This document shows positions 18,599 through 26,352 of a stretch of DNA of 30,216 nucleotides, piece by piece (position 1 is the first letter of the stretch; each line of letters starts with the position of its first letter). Source of the stretch: Folioceros fuciformis (taxonomy: Eukaryota; Anthocerotophyta; Anthocerotopsida; Anthocerotales). The stretch spans positions 216,264-246,479 of the forward strand of contig JBNGIO010006328.1 of assembly GCA_049999805.1 (NCBI GenBank). Reading direction: 5' to 3'. Made by a program: the position numbers and the translations under genes. The notes under the pieces were generated by a model. That model had not been told where the DNA came from. It saw only the letters and a program-made list of their open reading frames with translations, and made no database searches.

Positions 18599-20385
18599 AT
18601 GGAGAGCTTTCCGACTCCTAGGAAGACGCTGGACTACGTGACGGGAGGGTTCATTGCGGCGGGATGCATTCCGTTCATCTTAGGGAACATCATCATCGCA
18701 GTGCACCGGAATTACCGACCTGTCAAAACCAAGGCGGTGGATTTGACCGTCCTCAGCTCTGTTGGAGGGTTGATATGGATCGTAGCAACCATAGTTGTCA
18801 ACAATCACTTTGGTCGGAAGGAGGGTTCATTTTGGGCTTGCTGTAACCTGTGGAGTTTCTGGTTACAAGCGTCGTTGGGGTTTGCCCTTTGGCTCAATTG
18901 CATGATAGTTCGTCTACTGAATTTGCACCTCATCTTTTTCGAAAAAGTTGAGAGAGTGAAGAGGTGGATACACATTGTTCTGCCACTTCTGCTCCTGCTC
19001 AGTCCGGTTGTGGCCTATTCCGCGATGGCCACCGTTTTCCGAGCAAGCCAGTGAGTGGGAACAAACCTCACTGAAGGTGGCTAGTTATGCATCTCTTGAC
19101 TTCTTTGCAGACTCACATCCAGGTTTCTGTCATCACGTTTGCAGATTCAGAAAACCATACGGGCATGACGATGGTGGAGGGGACTGCAAAATTGTTCATC
19201 GTGGCTGGTCTATTGGACTGCTTGTCCTGCTTCCTTTCTATTTTTTTATATTCCTCGTGCTGGCTTTCACCTTGCGGAACATCATGGCTCAGTACAATGA
19301 ATTTCGGTAGGGTTTTGTGGCAAAAGGTGTGTGATGGTTCTGTCCTCGTGCTGTAATGGCAGGCTTGTCGAGGTAACATCCTCCTTTCGCGTGCAGGCTG
19401 ATACGGAAGGGGGGGGTTTTGTCTGTGTTTCTTTATCTATTGTCATTGGTTACACTCCAAACGAACGCATATAAGGAGGTCGCGGGTCGCTGCTTTCTTT
19501 CACTGTCTGTGGCTTCAGCGGTGTTCTACTACTTCTGGGCTCGGAATGCTGCAGTAATATACAATGTTTTATTCCACAAAGAGGAGTACGCCCAGCAGTT
19601 CTGTGAAAGCTTTTCAGCTTGCGTACCTGACACACAAGCAAGGTTTGAGGCGTACCTCACTTTTATCAGCGAAGCCATTTCTAGAAAGGGAGCACACTTG
19701 ACGAGCTGTACTGAAATGGAATGTCGCGCAGTGGGCTCTACCCAGATCTGCAGCCACGCCTGGAATTGTGGCTGCAACAGGCCCGAGAAGAGGTATCTAG
19801 TCTGCGAAGTCAGATACAGGACCTGGAACTCCAGCGGGCCAACTTGGAGGCTACTTGCACCCGTCTTGACCAACAGGTAACGTGCTTCCCATTTCTCGGA
19901 TCAAATGTTTGAGCGCTTGATCTGTTGCCACTGCATGTGTCTCTTGAGAAGGTTGGACCTCACTTTACTTCAGTGTTCAGGTTGCTTGACCTTAGGATCC
20001 TGCAAACACACATACTCCAAGCCGAGATGGATTTCGTCTTGAATGCTCAAAAGTTATGAGCTACTGCCCGCTTGGATGCAGTTCCTGGGTCTCTCGCTGA
20101 CAACTGTGAGAAAGGTGTTTCTTGTAAAAGGCAATGATGCACAGCCTGGTATGTGGACTGGGGCCGCATCCCACAGCCTACCTAGTGTTCGGCCTCGAAA
20201 GGTGTTTCTTGTAAAAGGCAATGATGCACAGCCTGGTATGTGGACTGGGGCCGCATCCCACAGCCTACCTAGTGTTCGGCCTCACTTTCTGCATATTCCC
20301 AATACTGAAATATGATTACCAAGTGTTTTCTAGGGTCTGCTTGAACAACACTGTTTCTTTTGGTGTGCAGGAGGTGGGATCTTGA
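18599..20385 (+). CDS. Seven-transmembrane protein resembling the membrane part of plant RGS1, with a coiled-coil tail
   Basis: Exons 18599-19050, 19145-19306, 19397-19642 and 19732-19876 join in phase (GT..AG) to give 335 residues. A last short exon from 20371 (acceptor TGTGCAG) would add EVGS and a TGA at 20383-20385; without that splice the frame stops at 19912. The product has a short N-terminus and seven hydrophobic segments (about 14-34, 47-67, 80-104, 121-143, 168-192, 205-222 and 232-250). The segment around TM3 (CNLWSFWLQASLGFALWLNC) and the region after TM5 (LAFTLRNIMAQYNEFR) follow the layout of the AtRGS1 receptor-like half, which restrains the plant G-alpha protein at the plasma membrane. 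Where RGS1 has its catalytic RGS domain, this protein has a short tail and a coiled coil (LELWLQQAREEVSSLRSQ). No space for an RGS domain remains, since an opposite-strand gene ends at 20542. The relation to RGS1 is inferred from memory of the family. Confidence 0.6.
20110..20283. repeat. Perfect 87-bp tandem duplication
   Basis: Positions 20110-20196 and 20197-20283 are identical over all 87 bases (unit starting GAAAGGTGTTTCTTG and ending GTTCGGCCTC). It lies in the probable last intron or 3' region of the 7TM gene. Perfect identity means a very recent duplication or an assembly effect. The length is a multiple of three and the sequence is open in one frame, but no coding role is evident. 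Confidence 0.95.
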
Positions 20386-20541
20386 TCCAAAAACTCTGAG
20401 GGCCTGATATTCTCTAAAGGTGCTGGAACCTCTGAGCGTTGGTGTTGCGACCTGTCCTAGGCTGAAACAAAAATCCCTGCGACCTTGTGCCACATGGCGG
20501 TACCTATCAGTTGAGTTGTTCCTCCCGAGGAAATCAGGACA

Positions 20542-21012
20542 TCAGCACGCTGTGCGAGTTGATGTGAACTTCGTGTCATTATCAAATTTCAAGCAAGCTT
20601 GGTTTGCGAGTGCTGTGTCTCTACCAGGCGGCCAAAGTCGCAACTCTGTGTCCTCTGCTCCCAAATATTGTTCTCTATGCAATTCCTCGAAATACCACGC
20701 TAAGAGATATTTCGCGATTTGAGTGCGCTCCTGGAACGTCTGAGCCTCGACGATTTTCGTAACCTGTTCTTCCATGCATGGGTTCCCACTGCAAGCCAGG
20801 GCACGCGCCCAGCGCTTCAGTGCGGGCAGCTCCTTTGAACCCAGAGTCGAAGCCATGGTTGGATCAGTGACAGCAGAGATTGCAACCTCGATTCCACGAT
20901 CGATCTGGCTCAAAAGATCTTTGGTATCCCAAGGAGCGCTCGACCTCAATTTGTCTGCAGGCTCTGGCTTGCGACCGGATTCTTCCACCGGAGTTCCTTC
21001 TTCTGAGTCCAT
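20542..21012 (-). CDS. Small helical protein of unknown function
   Basis: A 156-residue frame from the ATG at 21012-21010. The first 25 residues are acidic and Pro-rich (MDSEEGTPVEESG). The middle (about 27-125) is predicted helical and looks like real protein sequence: ALKRWARALACSGNPCMEEQ, TFQERTQIAKYLLAWYFEEL and GAEDTELRLWPPG. I do not recognise the family. The last 20 residues after LRLWPPG look less natural. A donor-like GTAGAG lies there and a strong acceptor (TTTTTGTTTCAG) follows on the minus strand at about 20476-20462; that splice would end the protein almost at once after WPP, at about 136 residues. No signal peptide or membrane segment is visible. It is convergent with the 7TM gene and on the same strand as P0-A, whose stop lies about 390 bases upstream. 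Confidence 0.6.
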   Translation of the reverse strand: MDSEEGTPVEESGRKPEPADKLRSSAPWDTKDLLSQIDRGIEVAISAVTDPTMASTLGSKELPALKRWARALACSGNPCMEEQVTKIVEAQTFQERTQIAKYLLAWYFEELHREQYLGAEDTELRLWPPGRDTALANQACLKFDNDTKFTSTRTAC

Positions 21013-21353
21013 TTATGTTCTTTAATTCCTCCTTCACCAAAAGGATACAGTCGAGGCTGGCCGAGAAATCATTTGATGAGGGTGCAGCCACTTGGTCTGC
21101 CAAAGGACACGACCTGCGACGAAGTGGCAGCGACTACAAAGCAGTCGGTGTTTTGCATTCTGGCTTCTGATTTCACTCTTCGTCGATGGACTTTCCAGTC
21201 CCGTACTTTATGGCTTCTAGTCCCTGTCTGGACATGATCAGGGAGATATGCGAAACCAAACAAAAATTGCATATCTACCCTCCAGCTCCACGATGCATCT
21301 AGGCATGCAATGTCAGGAGCCACAACAAACGGCCACCATAGACTGCCAAGAAC
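21013..21353. other. Spacer between P0-A and the small helical protein gene
   Basis: About 340 bases that hold the 3' region of P0-A and the leader of the downstream minus-strand gene. I see no gene, RNA or repeat here. Confidence 0.4.
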
Positions 21354-21401
21354 TTAATCGAAGCGCAAGCGCATATCTACGTCGTCGTCCGACTCTTCAG
21401 C
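21354..21401 (-). pseudogene. In-frame remnant of the P0-A stalk tail beyond a stop codon
   Basis: Directly after the TGA that ends P0-A (21404-21402) the same frame continues for 15 codons, AEESDDDVDMRLRFD, to a TAA at 21356-21354. This resembles the end of the complete paralogue P0-B ([14 protein letters not shown]), which is the acidic peptide shared by P0, P1 and P2. Compared with P0-B, about 30 codons of Ala-rich hinge are missing. It is translated only if the TGA is read through. Confidence 0.75.
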
Positions 21402-22229
21402 TCACTCCGGCTTCAGATATTCCTTCACCTTGTCCGCCTGGGGAAACGAGTAGCCTGTCTCGATGGCTATAGCCAACACGTTCTTGTAGCTGTTGACGAA
21501 GAAGTGTGGTGCTGCCGCCAGCGTCGGGTAGTTAAGGCCCAGAGAAAGCGCTGACACTGTCGAGATTCCAGCAGCGAGCTTGTTCATCAAGTCATCTTCT
21601 GTCAGATCCAACACCGTAGGATCGAACACCGACCCGTTGTCGAAGATGCTCTTGACCACAAGCCCGTACGAGAAAGGACGGATTCCCAGCTTAGCCAACA
21701 ACGCTGCCTCGGAGGAGCCGACCTTGTCACCCTTCTTGATGAGCTCCACCGGGGCTATGATTTCCACAGTTCCCTTGTTAATCTTCGTGGGGATGTTGAG
21801 CACCTGGAAGAAGGAAGTCTGGGACGGATCCAGTCCCGTGTTCCCCGGAGGAACCACCACATCGATGGGTGCCACAAGACCCACACGGGCAGGTGCTCCT
21901 ACCTTGTACTTGGCAATCTCTTCCCTCACCTCCTTCAGGTCACCCTTGGTGAATATCAAACCAGCGTTACCTACCAGCAAAGGTATCAGATTCAAGATGG
22001 CTTCGTTACCCGTCTTCTCAGAGTGAATTCGAATGGTCCTCTTCATCATCGTGTTTTTCCCCATCAGGACCACGGACTCGGGCCTCAACCCCTGCCTGAT
22101 GCCCTGCAACTGGTTGGATCCGACATTGTCGGCGAGACAAATCAGGACCTGAGTGTACTGTTCCAACAGGTCGCACATCTTCCTGTCGTACGCCTGCTTC
22201 TTCTCCTGCTTGGTACCCTTGAACCCCAT
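21402..22229 (-). CDS. RPP0: Ribosomal protein P0 (uL10), copy A, lacking the C-terminal stalk tail
   Basis: Intronless coding frame of 275 residues from the ATG at 22229-22227 (MGFKGTK). P0 binds 28S rRNA at the GTPase-associated centre of the 60S subunit and carries P1/P2 dimers. The rRNA-binding and insertion domains are complete and nearly identical to copy B, for example [13 protein letters not shown] and [19 protein letters not shown], as are the P1/P2-binding helices ([14 protein letters not shown]). The protein then stops after EYLKPE, while copy B continues for 47 more residues with the Ala-rich hinge and the acidic GFSLFD end that engages elongation factors. An in-frame relic of that end lies just beyond the stop. 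The frame also stays open upstream of the ATG, but that part is Ser/Val/Arg-rich leader with no P0 similarity. The clean 275-codon frame suggests it is still selected or only recently damaged. It is divergent from EMG1. Confidence 0.9.
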   Translation of the reverse strand: MGFKGTKQEKKQAYDRKMCDLLEQYTQVLICLADNVGSNQLQGIRQGLRPESVVLMGKNTMMKRTIRIHSEKTGNEAILNLIPLLVGNAGLIFTKGDLKEVREEIAKYKVGAPARVGLVAPIDVVVPPGNTGLDPSQTSFFQVLNIPTKINKGTVEIIAPVELIKKGDKVGSSEAALLAKLGIRPFSYGLVVKSIFDNGSVFDPTVLDLTEDDLMNKLAAGISTVSALSLGLNYPTLAAAPHFFVNSYKNVLAIAIETGYSFPQADKVKEYLKPE

Positions 22230-22975
22230 GGTTACTCCCCGATCAGCTTCACCAACACCGCCAGCAGCTGTTACAGGCGACGTAGCACGACGACCGACGA
22301 CGAGACTACAGCAAGGAACCCGCACCAGGCCCAGCAAAATCCTGGAGTAGTAGAACAGCACAGCAAAATTCACGCGAGCTGCAGAACACACGGGAGATGA
22401 TCTCACCAAATTACTTGACATGCAGAGCACACGAAATCAATCAACTCCAAGAACCACACCTGACCTGTGCTCAAGGACCCCCAAAAGGGAAAACGCTCCA
22501 ATTCAGCAACGAAAGAGGGAAAGATGATACACACGCCTTGCGTTCCACAACAGTGGGGGGCCAAGCCGACGTCGATCGGGAAGGCGGGCAGGTGTGCTGC
22601 CGCTTTAACCCCAGATTACGAGACAACACAGACGCTCACGCTCGACGGAACGATTTATCGATCCTAGAAGAAGAAGGAGGAGAATGCATGCATTGATCGA
22701 CTCTTCCTCCACCACGAGGTGCAGTGGAGAACACGGGTTTCCAAATTCAGCAGCGGCTGAGTTTTAGCTGTTGTCCGACCGACAGTTGTAAATTGAAGAC
22801 TTTAGGGCTATGTGTACGATTTTTGCTTTTTTTGGGCTTAAAGCCCTAAACCCTCGCTGAACCTTATTGTCGTGGGGACTACTGCGACTGCATGAATTCA
22901 TCCCGAGGCTATATACATATGTCTGTCCTATATTGCTGCATCGATTGATCGTTGCGTCGTGCTGCGGCTTTTGAA
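22230..22975. promoter_or_regulatory. Divergent promoter region of P0-A (-) and EMG1 (+)
   Basis: This 746-base gap separates two divergent ribosome genes. Next to EMG1 it has a telo-box-like CCCTAAACCCT at 22844-22854, a Site II-like TGGGCTT at 22833-22839 and a further TTTAGGG at 22801-22807. A TATA-like CTATATAC lies at 22909-22916, about 60 bases before the EMG1 ATG. Telo boxes with Site II elements are known to coordinate plant ribosomal and translation genes. Closer to P0-A lies the block shared with the P0-B promoter. Confidence 0.6.
22556..22622 (-). promoter_or_regulatory. Block conserved between the P0-A and P0-B upstream regions (copy A)
   Basis: About 67 bases match 26075-26142 upstream of P0-B, including GGGGGCCAAGCCGA, AAGGCGGGCA and CTTTAACCCCAGA. 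It begins about 327 bases upstream of the P0-A ATG; the B block begins 328 bases upstream of its ATG. The conserved position suggests a core promoter or first-exon element of the P0 genes. Confidence 0.65.
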
Positions 22976-24318
22976 ATGGGGGAATTGGAGGAAACTACAG
23001 AGAAGGTGGCTCCAGAGCCCAACGACGCGGGGACGTCAGTAGAAGATGAGGAAGGGGGTGTGATCTTTGTGCTGGAAAAGGCTTCCTTGGAAGTTGGGAA
23101 AGTTGGCAAGGTATGCGGTGGGGGGCTGCTGGTGCTGATGAGGTGACGAAGAAGACTCAGGCCAGGAATGGATGCTGATATTGCGTGACTCGTGTGTGCA
23201 GGGGTACCAGCTTTTGAATTGCGATGACCATGCCAATTTCTTGCGGTCGCACAAGCGGGACCCTGCCAATTATCGTCCAGACATTGTCCACCAGGTCTTG
23301 CGGCAGAGGCCACTGAGGGGGTTTTGGGCTTCGTGAGATTGCAGACATAGGGTTTACAGTTTATTGATATGGGGGCTTTTGGAATGGAATGGAGCAGGCT
23401 TTGCTGGCTATTCTGGACAGCCCGTTGAATAAAGCAGGGCGGTTGAAGGGGTTGTTTGTGAACACAGACAAGAATGTCCTGATCCAGGTGAACCCTCACA
23501 TTCGTATTCCGCGGACCTTCAAGCGCTTCTGTGGGCTTATGGGTAAGCTTTGTTTTAGGGTGGGGTAGTGTGTTTTTTACCTGCCGACAGTCGAACGTCT
23601 AGGGCAGTCGTCTGACTGATGATTGCTGTGCTGCAGTACAATTGCTAGAAAAGCTAACCATTCGAGCAACAAATGGTCCCGACAAGCTTTTGAGAGTCGT
23701 CAAACAGCCAGTTACACGGCATCTGCCTGTTGGCGCTCGACGTGTTGGTAGGTCCCTAAAAATGCGGACAATGGTGCTAGTCTCGAAGCTTGGGTTTCCT
23801 CATGAAATTTTCTGGGAATTAGCGGGGTTCTAGTTCATTGGAATTGGTTCGGCAAGCTCCTATGCGCGGAGCTCCGCTTGCCTTGGCTCAACTGATGGTC
23901 TCTGATAGTACATGATGGTAACAGGGATGTCGTTTAGTGCACCCAAAGTTGTTGAATTGCGGAGCTACGTCAAAGCAGCGGGCATTAAATCCACTTTAGT
24001 TTTTGTGGTGAGGATATAGGCAAAGCTGCTTTTTTGGTTTCTTTGTGCCTTGCCACTGTCGAACCTTCTAATACTTCAGTACAGGTCGGAGCGATGGCCC
24101 ATGGCAAGATTGAAGCTGATTACACAGATGATCTAGTGTCAGGTATGAAATTTCCTGGACCTTGCATGCATTCCTTCAGTCTTTCACCAGCCTGGGTGTT
24201 GTGTAAGGAGCGCAACCTGAGTGAACACTGTCTTGCAGTTTCGCAGTACCCATTAAGCGCTGCTTGCTGCCTTGGTCGCATCTGCAACGCCCTAGAGCAA
24301 GAATACAAAATCGTCTAG
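22976..24318 (+). CDS. EMG1: EMG1/NEP1, 18S rRNA pseudouridine N1-methyltransferase
   Basis: Seven exons: 22976-23110, 23202-23294, 23398-23542, 23637-23747, 23925-24007, 24085-24142 and 24239-24318. All are GT..AG and in phase, giving 234 residues. EMG1/NEP1 is a nucleolar SPOUT-fold enzyme that methylates N1 of a pseudouridine in 18S rRNA and is needed for 40S assembly. Family marks are FVLEKASLEVGKVGK at the N-terminus, LLNCDDH (about 49), DSPLNKAGRL, the basic RNA-binding NPHIRIPRTFKRFCGLM, VGAMAHGK (190-197), which is part of the knotted S-adenosylmethionine site, and SQYPLSAACCLGRICNALE near the C-terminus. The first 25 residues are acidic and variable, as in other eukaryotes. The start has an acceptable context and a TATA-like site upstream. 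It is divergent from P0-A and convergent with P0-B. Nothing suggests damage. Confidence 0.93.
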
Positions 24319-24784
24319 TCCTGCTGCAATAGCGTGTCTTTGGAGTGCTCTCAGGCCATAGGACGTTGAAACTTCGGAAAGCACCCACCAAGGCTAGTTT
24401 TCTCTAAATGTTTCGGGAAGGTACTGAATGTTATTTCGCAGGCTGAACTGTGTACTCTAAGTGCATCGGGGTGGTGATGGTCACCGTGTATTATGGTACG
24501 ACTGTGCATCAAACTGGTGATGGTCACCGTGTATCATGGTAGGATTGTGATTTGGTGTACTGGTGTACTGAAGGAACTGCAAATTTGTCCAGATACATCG
24601 TTCCCGAATACTTGGTGAATCACACAACACCTAAGATCATACGATGAAAATCAACCAAGCTTACACATACCGGCTATGCAAGAAAGTCCGCTTTCGCAAA
24701 ATTCTCATGACGCCAAAACCCTTGGGCCCACAAGGAAGCATCGAATGACAATTACAAAGGTGAACTGCACAAACTAAAGTTAAC
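24319..24784. other. Convergent 3' region between EMG1 and P0-B
   Basis: Holds both 3' untranslated regions and the 43-bp-period repeat at 24472-24549. From about 24515 to the P0-B stop, the sequence resembles that next to the P0-C stop at the right edge of the window, so it belongs to the duplicated P0 segment. No gene is seen. Confidence 0.5.
24472..24549. repeat. Two copies of a 35-bp repeat with 43-bp period
   Basis: TGGTGATGGTCACCGTGTAT followed by ATGGTA occurs at 24472-24506 and again at 24515-24549 with a few mismatches. Each copy contains the imperfect palindrome GGTGATGGTCACC. A third, weaker relative (CGCCGTGTATCATGG) lies at about 29921-29936 next to P0-C. Confidence 0.75.
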
Positions 24785-25747
24785 CTAATCGAATAGACTG
24801 AAACCCATATCCTCGTCCGACACTTCCTCAGGTTCCGCCTTTTCTTCTTCCTTCGCCGCCGCAGCAGCGGGTGCAGCAGCTGCCGATGTCTCCGCCGGAG
24901 CCGCGGCCACTGCAAATTTGCTTGGGTCCTTCAAGTACTCCTTCACCTTCTCCGCCTGAGGAAATGAGTACCCTGTCTCGATTGCGATGGCCAACACGTT
25001 CTTGTAGCTGTTCACGAAGAAGTGTGGTGCTGCTGCCAGCGTCGGATAGTTCAGACCCAGAGAAAGTGCTGCCACTGTCGAGATTCCAGCAGTGAGCTTG
25101 TTCATCAAGTCATCTTCTGTCAGATCCAACACCGCAGGATCGAACACCGACCCATTGTCGAAGATGCTCTGAACCACAAGCCCGTATGAGAAAGGACGGA
25201 TTCCCAGCTTGGCCAACAGCGCTGCCTCAGAAGACCCGACTTTGTCACCCTTCTTGATCAGCTCCACGGGGGCGATGATTTCCACAGTCCCCTTGTTAAT
25301 CTTCGTGGGAATGTTGAGCACCTGGAAGAAGGAAGTCTGGGAGGGATCCAGCCCAGTGTTTCCCGGAGGAACCACCACATCGATGGGTGCTACAAGACCC
25401 ACACGGGCAGGTGCTCCCACCTTGTACTTAGCAACCTCCTCCCTCACCTCCTTCAAATCACCCTTAGTGAAGATCAGACCAACATTACCCACCAGCAACG
25501 GAATCAAATTCAAAATAGTTAGGTTCTCGGTCTTCTCAGAGTGAAGACGAATGGTCCTCTTCATCATCGTGTTTTTCCCCATCAACACCACAGACTCAGG
25601 CCTCAACCCCTTCCTGATGGCCTGCAGCTGATTGGAGCCGACATTGTCAGCAGCACAAATCAGGACCTGATTATATTCCTCCAACAGGTCGCACATCTTC
25701 CTGTCGTAAGCCCCTTTCTTCTCCTTCTTGGTGCCCTTGAAACCCAT
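24785..25747 (-). CDS. RPP0: Ribosomal protein P0 (uL10), copy B, complete
   Basis: A 320-residue protein, the normal length for eukaryotic P0, from the ATG at 25747-25745. Directly upstream is a splice-acceptor sequence (TTTGCAG then GAGCA before the ATG), which indicates an intron in the 5' leader. The order is: rRNA-binding domain ([38 protein letters not shown]), the inserted domain ([19 protein letters not shown]), the spine helices that hold P1/P2 ([14 protein letters not shown]), an Ala-rich flexible hinge (about 281-302), and the acidic tail ending [11 protein letters not shown]. This tail recruits GTPase elongation factors. Copy B is therefore the likely main functional gene of this cluster. 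It is divergent from RPF1 and shares with it a promoter containing telo-box sequences. Differences from copy A are mostly conservative, apart from the missing tail there. Confidence 0.97.
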   Translation of the reverse strand: MGFKGTKKEKKGAYDRKMCDLLEEYNQVLICAADNVGSNQLQAIRKGLRPESVVLMGKNTMMKRTIRLHSEKTENLTILNLIPLLVGNVGLIFTKGDLKEVREEVAKYKVGAPARVGLVAPIDVVVPPGNTGLDPSQTSFFQVLNIPTKINKGTVEIIAPVELIKKGDKVGSSEAALLAKLGIRPFSYGLVVQSIFDNGSVFDPAVLDLTEDDLMNKLTAGISTVAALSLGLNYPTLAAAPHFFVNSYKNVLAIAIETGYSFPQAEKVKEYLKDPSKFAVAAAPAETSAAAAPAAAAAKEEEKAEPEEVSDEDMGFSLFD

Positions 25748-26352
25748 TGCTCCTGCAAATGACAAGGTACTAAAGTTAGCTTCAGTAGAATAGTGCGAAA
25801 CAGAGATATCATTCTATCTGTACATAGTGACTGATAACGGATTAGGAGGACCCGAAAACGCAGCACTACCTTCAAGAGTTTACCTGTTAGCCAGTTGTGC
25901 CTACAGCGTGGTCTAGCTAAAAAGCAAGCATAAGATACTCGGAAAGCTGAGCAACAAATCAAAACACTACCACACCTGGTTAGAAGGATCCTGGAAGGCC
26001 CTGGCAAACAGACGCTCCGCTTCACCGACAAAGGATACAAGATCAATTCCTCGAACTACGTACTGCAAGCAACTGGGGGCCAAGCCGAGCGTAGTCGGAC
26101 AAGGCGGGCAGCCTCACTGCCACTTTAACCCCAGAGTAAGAGATGCGCTGACGAAGGGAGAGCGCAAAGCCGCAGCGAGAAAGAGACCTAGTTGAAGGCT
26201 CCCCCAACAATTTCAACAGCCAATATTTAGGGTTTTGAGGTTCGTGTCCTCGAGCCCTAATCCTTACGATTTCGACAGCCGATATGTAGGATTTTGGCGA
26301 ACTCTCTCAAAACACGAAACTTCACCCAAGGTACCAGCGTGGACTTGGAGAC
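25748..26352. promoter_or_regulatory. Divergent promoter region of P0-B (-) and RPF1 (+)
   Basis: This 605-base gap contains the P0-B leader intron (acceptor next to the ATG), the P0 block at 26075-26142, and near RPF1 a telo-box-like TTTAGGGTTTTG at 26226-26237 and GCCCTAA at 26253-26259. The arrangement mirrors the P0-A/EMG1 gap, where similar motifs sit on the ribosome-assembly-gene side. Confidence 0.6.
26075..26142 (-). promoter_or_regulatory. Block conserved between the P0-A and P0-B upstream regions (copy B)
   Basis: Counterpart of 22556-22622, with shared GGGGGCCAAGCCGA, AAGGCGGGCA, a CTGCC and CTTTAACCCCAGA. It begins 328 bases before the P0-B ATG, the same distance as in copy A, while much of the sequence between block and ATG has diverged. 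Confidence 0.65.

Noticed and set aside
20043-20315. Plus-strand frame of 90 codons containing the 87-bp duplication
   Set aside because: The sequence reads as intron or 3' region; without the repeat nothing in it resembles a protein family, and the unit length being a multiple of three explains why it stays open.
22230-22430. In-frame N-terminal extension of P0-A (about 67 residues before MGFKGTK)
   Set aside because: P0 proteins start at MGFKGTK or an equivalent, and the extension shows no similarity to P0-B or to a targeting peptide.
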